Below are positions 7,948-17,193 of a stretch of DNA of 41,475 nt, piece after piece (position 1 is the first letter of the stretch; each line of letters begins with the position of its first letter). A program made the position numbers and the translations under genes. The notes beneath the pieces were generated by a model that made no database searches, had not been told where the DNA came from, and saw nothing but the letters and a program-made list of their open reading frames with translations. The DNA is from DATKFM01 sp046154965 (lineage in GTDB: Bacteria; Pseudomonadota; Alphaproteobacteria; Dongiales; Dongiaceae). The DNA is taken from assembly GCA_046154965.1 (NCBI GenBank), contig JBJXDY010000047.1, positions 1 through 41,475 on the forward strand, written 5' to 3'.

Positions 7948-9018
7948 TTAGGCGGCCTGCACCTGCGTCCAGGCTTCGTCATACAGCGTGGTCGCATCGC
8001 CGATGTCGAGGATCTGCTCGCTCTTGGCGACGATGTCGGAGGGCGGATAGATCGCCGGATTGCTGAGCGTCTCCGGCGCCAACAGCTTGCGCGCCTCGAC
8101 GTTCGCCGTGGCATAGTTGATGGTGTTGCAGATTTCGGCGTTAACGGCCGGATCGTTGACGTGGTCGATGAATGCATGGGCATTCAGCGGATGGGGCGCG
8201 TCCTTGGGAATGCAGAGATTGTCGACGAAGACGTTGGTGCCCTCGTTCGGGACGACGTAAGCGATGTCCTCGTCCTCCGCCGCGACCTGCAGGATGTCGC
8301 CGTTCCACTCCATGACGATATCCACGTCGCCCGCGGCGAGCATGTTCTGGCCCTCATCGGGGGCGAAGGCCTTCAGGTGCTTCTTCTGCTTGATCAGCAG
8401 ATCCCGCGCCTTGTTGATCTCGTCGGGGTTTGTGGTGTTCATGGAGAAACCGAGATACTTCAGCGTCACGCCGAGCACGACGCGTTGATCGGCCAGAAGC
8501 GCGATGCGGCCGGAATACTTGTCGCTGTCCAGCAAGTCGGCCCAGCTCGTCGGCGTCTCGATCTTCGACTTGCGGTAGCCGACGCCGACGGTGCCGAACA
8601 TGTAGGGCACGCTGTGCTTCATGCCGGGATCGTAGGCCGGATTGTTCATCGCCGGGTCGATGTTCTTCAGGTTTGGAATCTGGCCGGCATTCAGCTCATC
8701 CAGGATTCCCAGGGTGACCATCGTGCCGACCATGTAGTCGCTGGGAACGATGATGTCATAGCCGGGATTGCCCTGCTTCAGCTTGGCCAGCAACTCCTCG
8801 TTGTTGGCGAAGAAGTCGGATTGAACTTCGATACCCGTCTTCTCGGTGAAGGTGTCGACTGTCGTCGCGCCGATATAGGTGTCCCAATTGTACAAGTTCA
8901 GCGCCTTCTCCTCTTCCGCGAAGGCGCGGCGTGAAAGGCCAGTGAACGTCAGGCCGACGGCCGCGGCGCCCTTCAGAAAGTTTCTGCGGGTGGCGCGGGG
9001 AAGCATAAGGCTGTTCAT
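7948..9018 (-). CDS. potF: Polyamine-type ABC transporter substrate-binding protein, Tat signal
   Basis: This is the periplasmic receptor of the importer and the first gene of the operon. The 356-residue protein begins with a Tat-type leader: TRRNFLKG (about residues 9-16), a hydrophobic stretch AAAVGLTFTGL, then a likely cleavage region ending SRRAFA. The mature protein starts LNLYNWDTYIGATTVDTF, the hallmark opening of PotD/PotF receptors. It also has FANNEELLAKL and PSDYMVGTM. I chose the ATG at 9018 because GAGGA lies upstream and the twin-arginine leader follows at once. An in-frame start 20 codons earlier only adds an atypical tail. A Tat leader on this receptor class occurs in alphaproteobacteria but is less common than Sec. 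Putrescine and spermidine are the likely ligands; which one is open. Confidence 0.93.
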   Translation of the reverse strand: MNSLMLPRATRRNFLKGAAAVGLTFTGLSRRAFAEEEKALNLYNWDTYIGATTVDTFTEKTGIEVQSDFFANNEELLAKLKQGNPGYDIIVPSDYMVGTMVTLGILDELNAGQIPNLKNIDPAMNNPAYDPGMKHSVPYMFGTVGVGYRKSKIETPTSWADLLDSDKYSGRIALLADQRVVLGVTLKYLGFSMNTTNPDEINKARDLLIKQKKHLKAFAPDEGQNMLAAGDVDIVMEWNGDILQVAAEDEDIAYVVPNEGTNVFVDNLCIPKDAPHPLNAHAFIDHVNDPAVNAEICNTINYATANVEARKLLAPETLSNPAIYPPSDIVAKSEQILDIGDATTLYDEAWTQVQAA

Positions 9019-9268
9019 TTTGGGGGTGTCTCCTCTGGCCGCCCGACCATCGGGTGGCCGATTGGGTGTGCCGATCACGCGTGGCTGATTACGAGTTTAT
9101 GTCGCTGTCCGAACCATTAGCGTGAAATCAGCGTGAATTGTAGCTGCACTCGATGCGGGAGATCAAGCGGCACCAAAAAACAGATTTCCGTTTGATATCA
9201 AGGATATTTGAACACTCAGCCGCGGCGGCACCAGCGGTGGCGGAGACCAGGTTAACCGTGGCGGACCA
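9019..9268. promoter_or_regulatory. Intergenic region, presumed potF promoter region
   Basis: This 250-bp gap between the Na/Pi transporter stop and potF is visibly more AT-rich than the genes around it. It holds a perfect 10-bp palindrome TTGATATCAA (9192-9201) that could be an operator. I could not place convincing -35/-10 boxes. No gene is supported here. Confidence 0.35.
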
Positions 9269-10867
9269 TTATTTGCCGCCGGCCGCGGGCGTGCGCAGCC
9301 GCGTTTGCACGAGCTCGCCGGCCGCATCGAGGATCGGATAGGCGACCGACGTCAGATGGGAATTGATACGCTTGAGGTCGCGCAGGATGTCCAGATGCAG
9401 GCTGGTGGTTTCCAGGCTTTCGGGCGTGCCGACGCGCAGGCGCGCCAGATGGGCCTCGGCCGCCGCGCGCTCGAGATCGCGGAAGGCCACCTTCTGTTCC
9501 AGCAATTGCCGCGCCAGCTTCACATCGCCGGACATGAAGACGTTCAGCGCCAGGCGCAGATTCTCCAGCAGGCGGGTATGCATGCCGCAGATTTCGGAGA
9601 ATCCCTGGCTGGAGAATTGCAGCTTGTTGCGGATCTTCTTGTTGGCAAGCTCCAGCAGGTTCTTGTCGACGATGTCGCCGATATGCTCGAGGTTGGTGGT
9701 GAAGGTGATGACGTCGATCAGCCGCTGATTGTCCTGGGTGTCCAGCGTCTCGCGGCTGACCTTGGTCAGGTAGAGCTTGATCGCCTCATGCAGCGCGTCG
9801 ACGCTGTCGTCGAGCTCCTCCACATCCTTCAGCAGCTTGCGGTCGTCGTCGCGGATGACATCAAGGGTCTGGGTCAGCATGCGCTCGACGATATCGCCCA
9901 GGCGCAGCGTCTCGCGCGCGGCATTGGCGATGGCGACGGCGGGCGACTCCAGGGCGCGCGCATCCAGATAGCGCGGCCGGCCGGGATCTTCCTGCAGCGG
10001 CCGGTCCGGCAGCAGCCGCAGGCAGAGCTTCGCCGCCGGGCCGATCAGCGGCAGGAAGACGATGGCGATCGCCAGGTTCAAGGCGGTATGGAAGTTCAGC
10101 ACCTGATGGGCGGGCCCATCGGCGAGCCGCGCCAGCTCCGGCAGGATCCAGGGCAGGGCCACCAGCGCCGCGGCGACGCCGGTGCAGCGGAAGATCATGT
10201 TGCCCAGGGGCACGCGCCGTGCCTCCGGCGCGCCGCGCAGCGTGGCGATGACTGGCGTCAGCGCCGAACCCAGATTGGCGCCGAGCACGAAGGAGATCGC
10301 GGTCAAAATCGGCAGCACGCCGGCCTTGGCCAGCGATACCGTCAGCAGCACGATGGCGAGGCTGGAGGTGGAGAGCACCGCCAGCACCGCGCCGATGATC
10401 ACGCCGGGAATGGAGGTGCCTTCCAGCGTCGGGATCAGGCCGAGGACGACCGGCGACTCGCGGATCGGATCGGCATTGGCGGAGATAAGTTGCAGCGCCA
10501 AGAGGACAAGCCCGAGGCCGATGGCGGCGCGGCCGAGATCGCGCCAGCGCGTGGACTGGGTGCCGAGGAAGGCGATGACGCCCGCGAAAATCAGGATCGG
10601 CGACAGCGACGGCAGGTGATAGGCATAGGCCTGCGCCACCAGGCTGGTGCCGAGGTCCGCGCCCAGCATGATGGCCAGCGCCGGCGCCGCCGCCACCATG
10701 CCGCGCGAGGCGAAGGAGGCCGCCATCATCCCCGTGGCCATGGAACTCTGCAGCAGCAGCGTGATGCCGACACCGGTGCCGAAGGCGGTCAGCCGGTGGT
10801 TCATGCTGCGGCCCAGCCGGCCGCGCAATTCGCCGCCGAAGGCGCGCAGCACGCCGGTGCGGACCAT
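9269..10867 (-). CDS. Na/Pi cotransporter family protein with PhoU-like C-terminal domain
   Basis: This is a NptA/YjbB-type sodium-phosphate symporter. The first half is membrane helices with the paired QSS signature (LLLQSSMATGMMAASF) and its partner ITAISFVLGANLGSALTPV. The second half (from about residue 320) is a soluble helical PhoU-like domain, with ERMLTQTLDVIRDDDRKLL and TTNLEHIGDIVDKNLLELA. The first in-frame ATG is at 10867, but the open frame continues upstream and encodes NEIFLNFLGAAALLVWGLR, the conserved first helix of the family. The true protein must therefore start earlier. There is no ATG, GTG or TTG at a suitable place; an ATT at 10933 sits 7 bases after GGAG. It faces the same way as, but is separate from, the pot operon. 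Confidence 0.88.
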   Translation of the reverse strand: MVRTGVLRAFGGELRGRLGRSMNHRLTAFGTGVGITLLLQSSMATGMMAASFASRGMVAAAPALAIMLGADLGTSLVAQAYAYHLPSLSPILIFAGVIAFLGTQSTRWRDLGRAAIGLGLVLLALQLISANADPIRESPVVLGLIPTLEGTSIPGVIIGAVLAVLSTSSLAIVLLTVSLAKAGVLPILTAISFVLGANLGSALTPVIATLRGAPEARRVPLGNMIFRCTGVAAALVALPWILPELARLADGPAHQVLNFHTALNLAIAIVFLPLIGPAAKLCLRLLPDRPLQEDPGRPRYLDARALESPAVAIANAARETLRLGDIVERMLTQTLDVIRDDDRKLLKDVEELDDSVDALHEAIKLYLTKVSRETLDTQDNQRLIDVITFTTNLEHIGDIVDKNLLELANKKIRNKLQFSSQGFSEICGMHTRLLENLRLALNVFMSGDVKLARQLLEQKVAFRDLERAAAEAHLARLRVGTPESLETTSLHLDILRDLKRINSHLTSVAYPILDAAGELVQTRLRTPAAGGK

Positions 10868-11088
10868 GCGCAGGCCCCAGACCAGCAGCGCCGCAGCGCC
10901 CAGGAAGTTCAGGAATATCTCATTGCCAGAAATGACCGGACTCCGGCCGCGGCCCGCCGCGGCATGTGTTGGCTGTAAATGCGCTGCCCCACTTCGATGG
11001 AGCGGCGCCGATTCGGGCCTTGTAACAAAAATGCAATGTACCGCAAAGGGGCCAGGGCCAAGCCGGCGACTGCGGCTTGAAGCAGCCC

Positions 11089-12651
11089 CTAAGCGTCGCG
11101 GCGGCGCTCCACCACGCCCGCCGGCGTCAGGAAGAAGCGGGTCAGCGTGCGTTCATCATGCTCCATGCGCCAGGACAGCATCTTCTGCGCGTATTCCAGC
11201 ATACGGTCCGCATAGGCGGGCTCCTGCGCCAGATTGCGGAACTGGCCGGGGTCTTTCTCCAGGTCGAAGAACAGCGGCGGCAGCGCCGTGAAATGCACAT
11301 ACTTGAACTTGTTGTCGCGGATGACGTTCAGCGTGCATTGGTCGCTATGCAGCTCCAGCTCGGTTTCCGCCTCCAGCGTGGCGATCTCGCTGAAGTCGTA
11401 TTCCCAGTGGGCCTCCTGGCGCCAGCCTTGGGGGCGATCGCCCTCGAGGAATGGCGAGAGGCTGTAGCCGTCGCATTGATGGGGCAGGTCCAGCCCGAGC
11501 CAGTCCAGGATGGTCGGCATGATGTCGATGGCCTCGGTGAACTCGCCGATAATCCTGCCGCGGCCGCCATCGGCTTCGCGCCGCGGATCGCGGACGATGA
11601 GCGGAATGTGATAGGCCTCGTCGAAGTAACCCGGCTTTCCCCACAACCAATGGTCGCCCAGCATCTCGCCATGGTCGCAGGTGAAGATGATGAGCGTCTT
11701 GTCGTACTCGCCGGTCGATTTTAGATGCGCGATCAGCCGGCCGATCTGGTCATCCACCTGGGTGATCATGCCGTAATAGGTGGCGCGCACCTGCCGATGC
11801 TCCTTCTCGTTCATCTCGGCGAGCGGGATCGGGTAGTGCTCGTTGTAGCCGTTGACCTCCAGCGTCCCCTTGAGCTGATAGGCGAGATAGGGATGCTGAT
11901 CGGCTTCCTCGGTCCAATCGGCGGCGCGCCGGGGCATCGGCACTTTCGCCGGGTCGTACATCTTGTTGTAGGGCTCCGGCGCGATGATCGGCGGATGGGG
12001 CCGCAGGAACACCGCATGGATGAACCAGGGCGAGTCCTGGCGCACGGAGAGATAGTTCAGCACCGAGTTGGCGATGAAGGTGGTCTCGCTGTGCTCGGCC
12101 GGGAAGATCGGCGGGCTGTAGGTGAAGCCGCGCTCCCGGGCGCCGGGATAGTTCGGCAGTGGTCGGTACACGTCGCGCCGCCCGCCCGGCAGGTCATAGC
12201 CTTTCGCCCGCAGGTCGGCGATCCAGGCGGCCATATGATCCGGCAGTTGCAGCCCGACGGTCATGCCCGGCAGCACGCCTTCATAGGTGCGGATTGCGGG
12301 GTCGTTGGGCGCGAAGCGCCGCGGGTCCATGCTGGTGTCGGTGTAGCCGAAGAGGATGGGATCATAGCCGCCCTTGCGCACCTCCAGCGCGATATTGGTG
12401 TGCCGCGCATCCAGCGGCGTGCCGTTGCGCAGACTGCGGTGGTTCATCAGGTACATGCCGGTATGCAGGCTGGTGCGCGACGGGCCGCAGGGCGAGGTCT
12501 GGGTGTAGTGGTTCTTGAACAGCACGCCATCGGCGGCGAGCGCGTCCAGATGTGGCGTCTTCACGCAGGCATGCTTGAGCGCCGACAGGCACTCGCCGCG
12601 CCACTGGTCGGCGGAGATGAACAGGACTTTACGGTCTGATGCTGTGGGCAT
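11089..12651 (-). CDS. Sulfatase-superfamily enzyme, phosphonate monoester hydrolase-like
   Basis: This 520-residue enzyme has the formylglycine motif SPCGPSRTSLHTG with the modifiable Cys at residue 55, and MYLMNHRSLRNGTPLDARH after it. That run, and YDPILFGYTDTSMDPR, match the phosphonate monoester hydrolase/phosphodiesterase (PMH) branch better than classical aryl- or choline-sulfatases. Metal ligands are visible in ISADQWR (Asp15) and FTCDHGEMLGDHWLWGKPGY. Activity requires oxidation of the Cys by a formylglycine-generating enzyme, which is not in the window. The ATG at 12651 was chosen because MPTASDRKVLFISADQW begins where the family begins; the 38 codons upstream encode a REP-like repeat. 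The likely reaction is phosphodiester or phosphonate monoester hydrolysis; the true substrate is unknown. There is no signal peptide, so it should be cytoplasmic. Confidence 0.85.
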   Translation of the reverse strand: MPTASDRKVLFISADQWRGECLSALKHACVKTPHLDALAADGVLFKNHYTQTSPCGPSRTSLHTGMYLMNHRSLRNGTPLDARHTNIALEVRKGGYDPILFGYTDTSMDPRRFAPNDPAIRTYEGVLPGMTVGLQLPDHMAAWIADLRAKGYDLPGGRRDVYRPLPNYPGARERGFTYSPPIFPAEHSETTFIANSVLNYLSVRQDSPWFIHAVFLRPHPPIIAPEPYNKMYDPAKVPMPRRAADWTEEADQHPYLAYQLKGTLEVNGYNEHYPIPLAEMNEKEHRQVRATYYGMITQVDDQIGRLIAHLKSTGEYDKTLIIFTCDHGEMLGDHWLWGKPGYFDEAYHIPLIVRDPRREADGGRGRIIGEFTEAIDIMPTILDWLGLDLPHQCDGYSLSPFLEGDRPQGWRQEAHWEYDFSEIATLEAETELELHSDQCTLNVIRDNKFKYVHFTALPPLFFDLEKDPGQFRNLAQEPAYADRMLEYAQKMLSWRMEHDERTLTRFFLTPAGVVERRRDA

Positions 12652-12691
12652 GATGACTGCGATACCGGTTGTGTTACTGCACACACATTTG

Positions 12692-12793
12692 TCATCCCCG
12701 CGAAGGCGGGGACCCAGGAGAACCCAGCGCAATTGCAAAGCAATTGTCGCGGGGGCGCGCCGCAACCCCGGGTCCCCGCTTTCGCGGGGATGA
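12692..12793. repeat. Paired inverted REP-like (BIME-type) palindromic element
   Basis: Two 27-bp units face each other, at 12692-12718 and 12767-12793. Each contains the palindromic core CCCCGCGAAGGCGGGG, or CCCCGCTTTCGCGGGG in the partner. Reverse-complemented, they match at 25 of 27 positions. Between them, AATTGC and GCAATT (12731-12736 and 12740-12745) form a further small stem. The unit is the type found in many copies between genes of alpha- and gammaproteobacteria, which are usually moved in trans by REP-associated transposases. It lies between the acyl-CoA dehydrogenase stop and the sulfatase start. No other copy is visible in this window. Confidence 0.85.
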
Positions 12794-12830
12794 AAATTTT
12801 ATTGAGGGTTCAATCACTGCGACAACTCCA

Positions 12831-14609
12831 CTAGAACAAATCCTCCGCTAATTCCAGGGTACTCGGGCCGCCGGCGGTGACGGCTGTGCCGAGGCCGGGG
12901 GCGGCGGGCAGGAGATTGTCGCAGAAGAACCGGGCGGCGGTGATCTTGCCGTCGAGGAAAGCCCGGTCGGCGCCATTGCGATGCGCCTGCGCGGCTTTGG
13001 CTTGGCGGGTTAAGAGGAAGGCGCCGGTCACCAGGCCGAAGAGCTGGAGATAGGGCGAGGCGCCGCTGAGGGCGAGGCGCTTGTCCTTCGGCCAGGTGAC
13101 GATCAGCCAGTCGGTAGCCTGCTCGAGGGCGGCGAGGCCCTGGCCCAGCGCGGCGCCGATCTGCGGCAACGAGCCGCCGCGATCGGCGGCATCCGAGATC
13201 GCGCGGATCTTGGCGAAGAACGCGCGCGCCGAGGCGCCGCCGTCGCGCATCAACTTGCGGCCGACGAGATCGTTGGCCTGGATGCCGTTGGTGCCCTCAT
13301 AGATCGGCGCGATGCGCGCATCGCGATAGAGCTGGGCCACGCCGGTCTGCTCGATGAAACCGAGGCCGCCATGGACCTGAACGGCGAGCGAGGTGATGGC
13401 GCAAGCGGTATCGGTGCACCAGGCTTTGGCCACGGGGGTCAGCAGCTCCACCTCGCCCAGCCAGGCGGCGCGGTCCGTGGCGTCCGGCAGATGCTTGGCG
13501 CGGTCGATGGCCGCCGCCGTGTGGTAGATGAGAGCGCGCATGGCGTCGACGCTCGCGCGCATGGTCATGAGCATGCGCCGCACATCCGGATGCCGGATGA
13601 TCGGCACCGGCTGATGATCGGCGCTGTCGGCGGCACGGCTCTGCACCCGCTGGCGCGCATAGTCGCGGGCCATCTGATAGGCGCGCTCCGCGACGCCCAG
13701 CCCCTCGATGCCGATGGACAGCCGGGCGTTGTTCATCATCGCGAACATGTATTCGATGCCGCGGTTTTCCTCGCCGATCAACTCGGCGAAGGCGCCGCCG
13801 TCGTCGCCATAAGCGAGGATGGCGGTGGGACTGCCATTGATGCCCAACTTGTGCTCGAGCGAGACGGTGCGGATATCGTTGCGCGCGCCGAGTTTGCCGT
13901 CGGCGCCCACCAAGATCTTCGGCACGATGAACAGCGACAGGCCCTTCACCCCCGGTGGCGCGCCGGGCGTGCGCGCCAGCACCATATGGACGATGTTCTC
14001 GGCCATATCGTGGTCGCCGTAGGTGATGAAGATCTTCTGGCCCGTGAGGCGGTAATGCTCGCCGTTCTTCACCGCGCGGGTGCGCAGCGCGCCGACGTCG
14101 GACCCGGCCTGGGGCTCGGTGAGATTCATCGTTCCGGACCAGCGGCCATGGACCAGCGGCGCCAGGTACTTTGCTTTCTGCGCCGGCGTGCCGAAGCTGT
14201 GCAGCGCATCCACGGCGGCCTTGGTCAGCAGCGGGCAGAGGCCGAAGGCCATGTTGGCGCCGTCCCACATCTCCTGCACCGCCGACCCCAGAACCCAGGG
14301 CAAGCCCTGCCCGCCGAAGGCGGGATCGAAGGGCAGGCCGTTCCAGCCGCCGTCGCAGAACTGCCGGTAGGCATCGGCGAAACCGCCGGGCGTGCGCACC
14401 ACGCCATTCTCCAGCCGGCTGCCCTGGATGTCGCCGGTGCGATTCAGCGGCGCCAGCACCTCGCCGGCGAAGCGGCCGGCTTCCTCCAGCACGCTCGCCA
14501 TCAGATCCGGCGTGACCTCGTGGTAGACCGGCAGCCGCGCCAGGTCTCCGATGCCGGCGACGGCATCGAGGGTGAACAGCATGTCGCGGACGGGGGCGGT
14601 GTAGGTCAT
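12831..14609 (-). CDS. Acyl-CoA dehydrogenase (DmdC-like, long form)
   Basis: This FAD-dependent enzyme introduces a trans-2,3 double bond into an acyl-CoA thioester. The 592-residue length, with a C-terminal extension of about 150 residues, matches the DmdC/AcdB-type group rather than the shorter MCAD type. Visible family blocks are TEPQAGSDVGALRTRA (FAD/substrate site), GQKIFITYGDHDMAENI, HGGLGFIEQTG, and IAPIYEGTNGIQANDLVGR with the catalytic Glu. The ATG at 14609 has GGAA 8 bases upstream. The gene starts 24 bp after the FAD oxidase stop on the same strand, so they may be co-transcribed. Substrate (methylmercaptopropionyl-CoA versus another acyl-CoA) cannot be told; no other dmd gene is present. 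Confidence 0.92.
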   Translation of the reverse strand: MTYTAPVRDMLFTLDAVAGIGDLARLPVYHEVTPDLMASVLEEAGRFAGEVLAPLNRTGDIQGSRLENGVVRTPGGFADAYRQFCDGGWNGLPFDPAFGGQGLPWVLGSAVQEMWDGANMAFGLCPLLTKAAVDALHSFGTPAQKAKYLAPLVHGRWSGTMNLTEPQAGSDVGALRTRAVKNGEHYRLTGQKIFITYGDHDMAENIVHMVLARTPGAPPGVKGLSLFIVPKILVGADGKLGARNDIRTVSLEHKLGINGSPTAILAYGDDGGAFAELIGEENRGIEYMFAMMNNARLSIGIEGLGVAERAYQMARDYARQRVQSRAADSADHQPVPIIRHPDVRRMLMTMRASVDAMRALIYHTAAAIDRAKHLPDATDRAAWLGEVELLTPVAKAWCTDTACAITSLAVQVHGGLGFIEQTGVAQLYRDARIAPIYEGTNGIQANDLVGRKLMRDGGASARAFFAKIRAISDAADRGGSLPQIGAALGQGLAALEQATDWLIVTWPKDKRLALSGASPYLQLFGLVTGAFLLTRQAKAAQAHRNGADRAFLDGKITAARFFCDNLLPAAPGLGTAVTAGGPSTLELAEDLF

Positions 14610-14633
14610 TGCGATCATTCCGATGGGGCGCGG

Positions 14634-16076
<1,443 letters not shown>

Positions 16077-16459
16077 GGCGGTCAGACTAATCCGCCGGAC
16101 GGGACGGCCCAAACGGATTTCCGGAGGTTGGGCGCGCCGGCCCGAGGGTTTCCCGCTCGACTGTCCAGCGGGAAAGCGAATCCGAGCGATGAACCCCATG
16201 TCCAGCGGGAATCCGCTTTGTTGTGCGTCCAGCGAAATGACCAAGGGGGCATTGAATCCGATAATACGTCATATGCGTGATCCACGCCCTGTCGACCTCC
16301 GTGGCATGACTGTTTCCGACGCGAGCTCTGGATGAGAAAAATAGGTATTTCATGAGAATGCCCGATCCGATTTGAGACCGTGGGTTGCCAATTTGTTCTT
16401 GACAGATTATACGTAATTGCACTATAATATGAAAGTAAAAAATGTGCGTGAGGAGGCCC
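16077..16459. other. 383-bp intergenic region with small repeats and a promoter
   Basis: No gene is supported here. The left part holds a 9-bp inverted repeat, TTTCCCGCT (16149-16157) with AGCGGGAAA (16167-16175). The 12-mer GTCCAGCGGGAA occurs at 16163-16174 and 16200-16211, with a third degenerate copy at 16227-16238. The second copy forms a small stem, AGCGG (16204-16208) with CCGCT (16213-16217), followed by TTGTTGTG. The right part is AT-rich and carries the sigma-70 promoter annotated separately. GC content falls sharply compared with the flanking FAD oxidase gene. Confidence 0.6.
16399..16428 (+). promoter_or_regulatory. Consensus sigma-70 promoter
   Basis: TTGACA (16399-16404) and TATAAT (16423-16428) are perfect -35 and -10 boxes separated by 18 bp. 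Transcription should start near 16435 and run into the small charged gene 25 bp further on. Perfect boxes are unusual in a GC-rich alphaproteobacterial background and suggest strong constitutive expression or acquired DNA. Confidence 0.8.
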
Positions 16460-16852
16460 ATGTCCCATTCGTCGCGCGATCCCGCCGTCGAAGCGGCTCA
16501 GAATGAAATCCGGCGCCGTCTGCTGCGCCAGGAAAAGCTGAAGCGGATCGAGGGTGACGAGAGGCGCCACCTCGCCGCCATGGGCTGGCAACCGCCCCGC
16601 GGCGGCCCGGCCGCCCGTCGCGGTGCCTCGGTCCATGACGCCGCCGCCGCCATCGAATTGACGGAGCAAAAGAGACGAACTCCTGCTCAGAAAGCGCAAC
16701 GGCGGGCCGATGCACGGCAGAATGATCCACTTGCCATGCGGGACAAATCCGAAGTGCGGCGGCGAGCTGAGGACAGGACAGCACTGGCTCAGCATCTCGA
16801 TCGTGTGCCAGCGATGTTAGCGCAAGTCGAAAACGTGTGGAGGGAACATTGA
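16460..16852 (+). CDS. Hypothetical small charged, helical protein
   Basis: I do not recognise this 130-residue protein. It is rich in Arg, Glu, Gln and Ala, has no hydrophobic segment or signal peptide, and should be mostly helical and basic, with RRRLLRQEKLKRIEGDERR near the N-terminus and KRRTPAQKAQRRADARQ in the middle. These features suit a nucleic-acid or accessory binding protein, but that is a guess. GAGGAGG sits 3-4 bases before the ATG at 16460; an alternative ATG at 16442 would place this Shine-Dalgarno inside the frame. A perfect sigma-70 promoter lies just upstream, and a tiny frame overlaps its stop. Promoter plus ribosome site make it credible as a real gene. Confidence 0.6.
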   Translation: MSHSSRDPAVEAAQNEIRRRLLRQEKLKRIEGDERRHLAAMGWQPPRGGPAARRGASVHDAAAAIELTEQKRRTPAQKAQRRADARQNDPLAMRDKSEVRRRAEDRTALAQHLDRVPAMLAQVENVWREH

Positions 16853-16938
16853 GGATCAAGCCAAACGGCCGGATCGAATTCGCTGGCGATCCCCGATGGA
16901 GTGATATCGATCTCTTTGAGTTTCAACCATGGCCCTAA
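16849..16938 (+). CDS. Possible 29-residue translationally coupled peptide
   Basis: A TTG at 16849 overlaps the TGA stop of the preceding gene and is preceded by GGAGGG (16839-16844) at 4 bases spacing. The frame gives 29 residues, rich in acidic and aromatic residues toward the end (DPRWSDIDLFEFQPWP), then TAA. The composition is not that of a random GC-rich shadow frame. It may be a real micropeptide, or the C-terminal remnant of a larger protein fused or degraded here. No function is recognised. Confidence 0.35.
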   Translation: MRIKPNGRIEFAGDPRWSDIDLFEFQPWP

Positions 16939-17193
16939 TCGGCCGGGCCCAGCGATGGAGTGACGTTAGCATCTGTTGCGAGGGTGATCCGCCGAGATCC
17001 GGTTCTTGCCTGGTTTCTGCCAATGTGCGGCCAAATTTCATGAGCAGGGTTCCATGATATCCGGCGTTTCCCGATCAGCTCGCGCCGGTGGTCGCGATTC
17101 CGAAGTCAGTGGCAGATATCGCTACTCAGCGTGAGAACTGTTTCGGGAACCAAGACCGCTATCACATGAGCAATCGAACGGCATTCAATCGCG
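16939..17193. other. Intergenic region, nothing recognised
   Basis: This 255-bp stretch has lower GC than the core genes. The 11-mer CGATGGAGTGA at 16953-16963 repeats one at 16894-16904 in the small frame upstream. No promoter, RNA gene or convincing reading frame was found. Confidence 0.4.

Noticed and set aside
9305..10978. Plus-strand open frame of about 557 codons opposite the Na/Pi transporter
   Set aside because: Gln/Asp/Arg-rich translation without domains. The opposite strand encodes a clear transporter.
16082..16795. Minus-strand open frame overlapping the small charged gene
   Set aside because: The plus-strand gene has a perfect promoter and Shine-Dalgarno; the minus frame has neither and shows no family motif.
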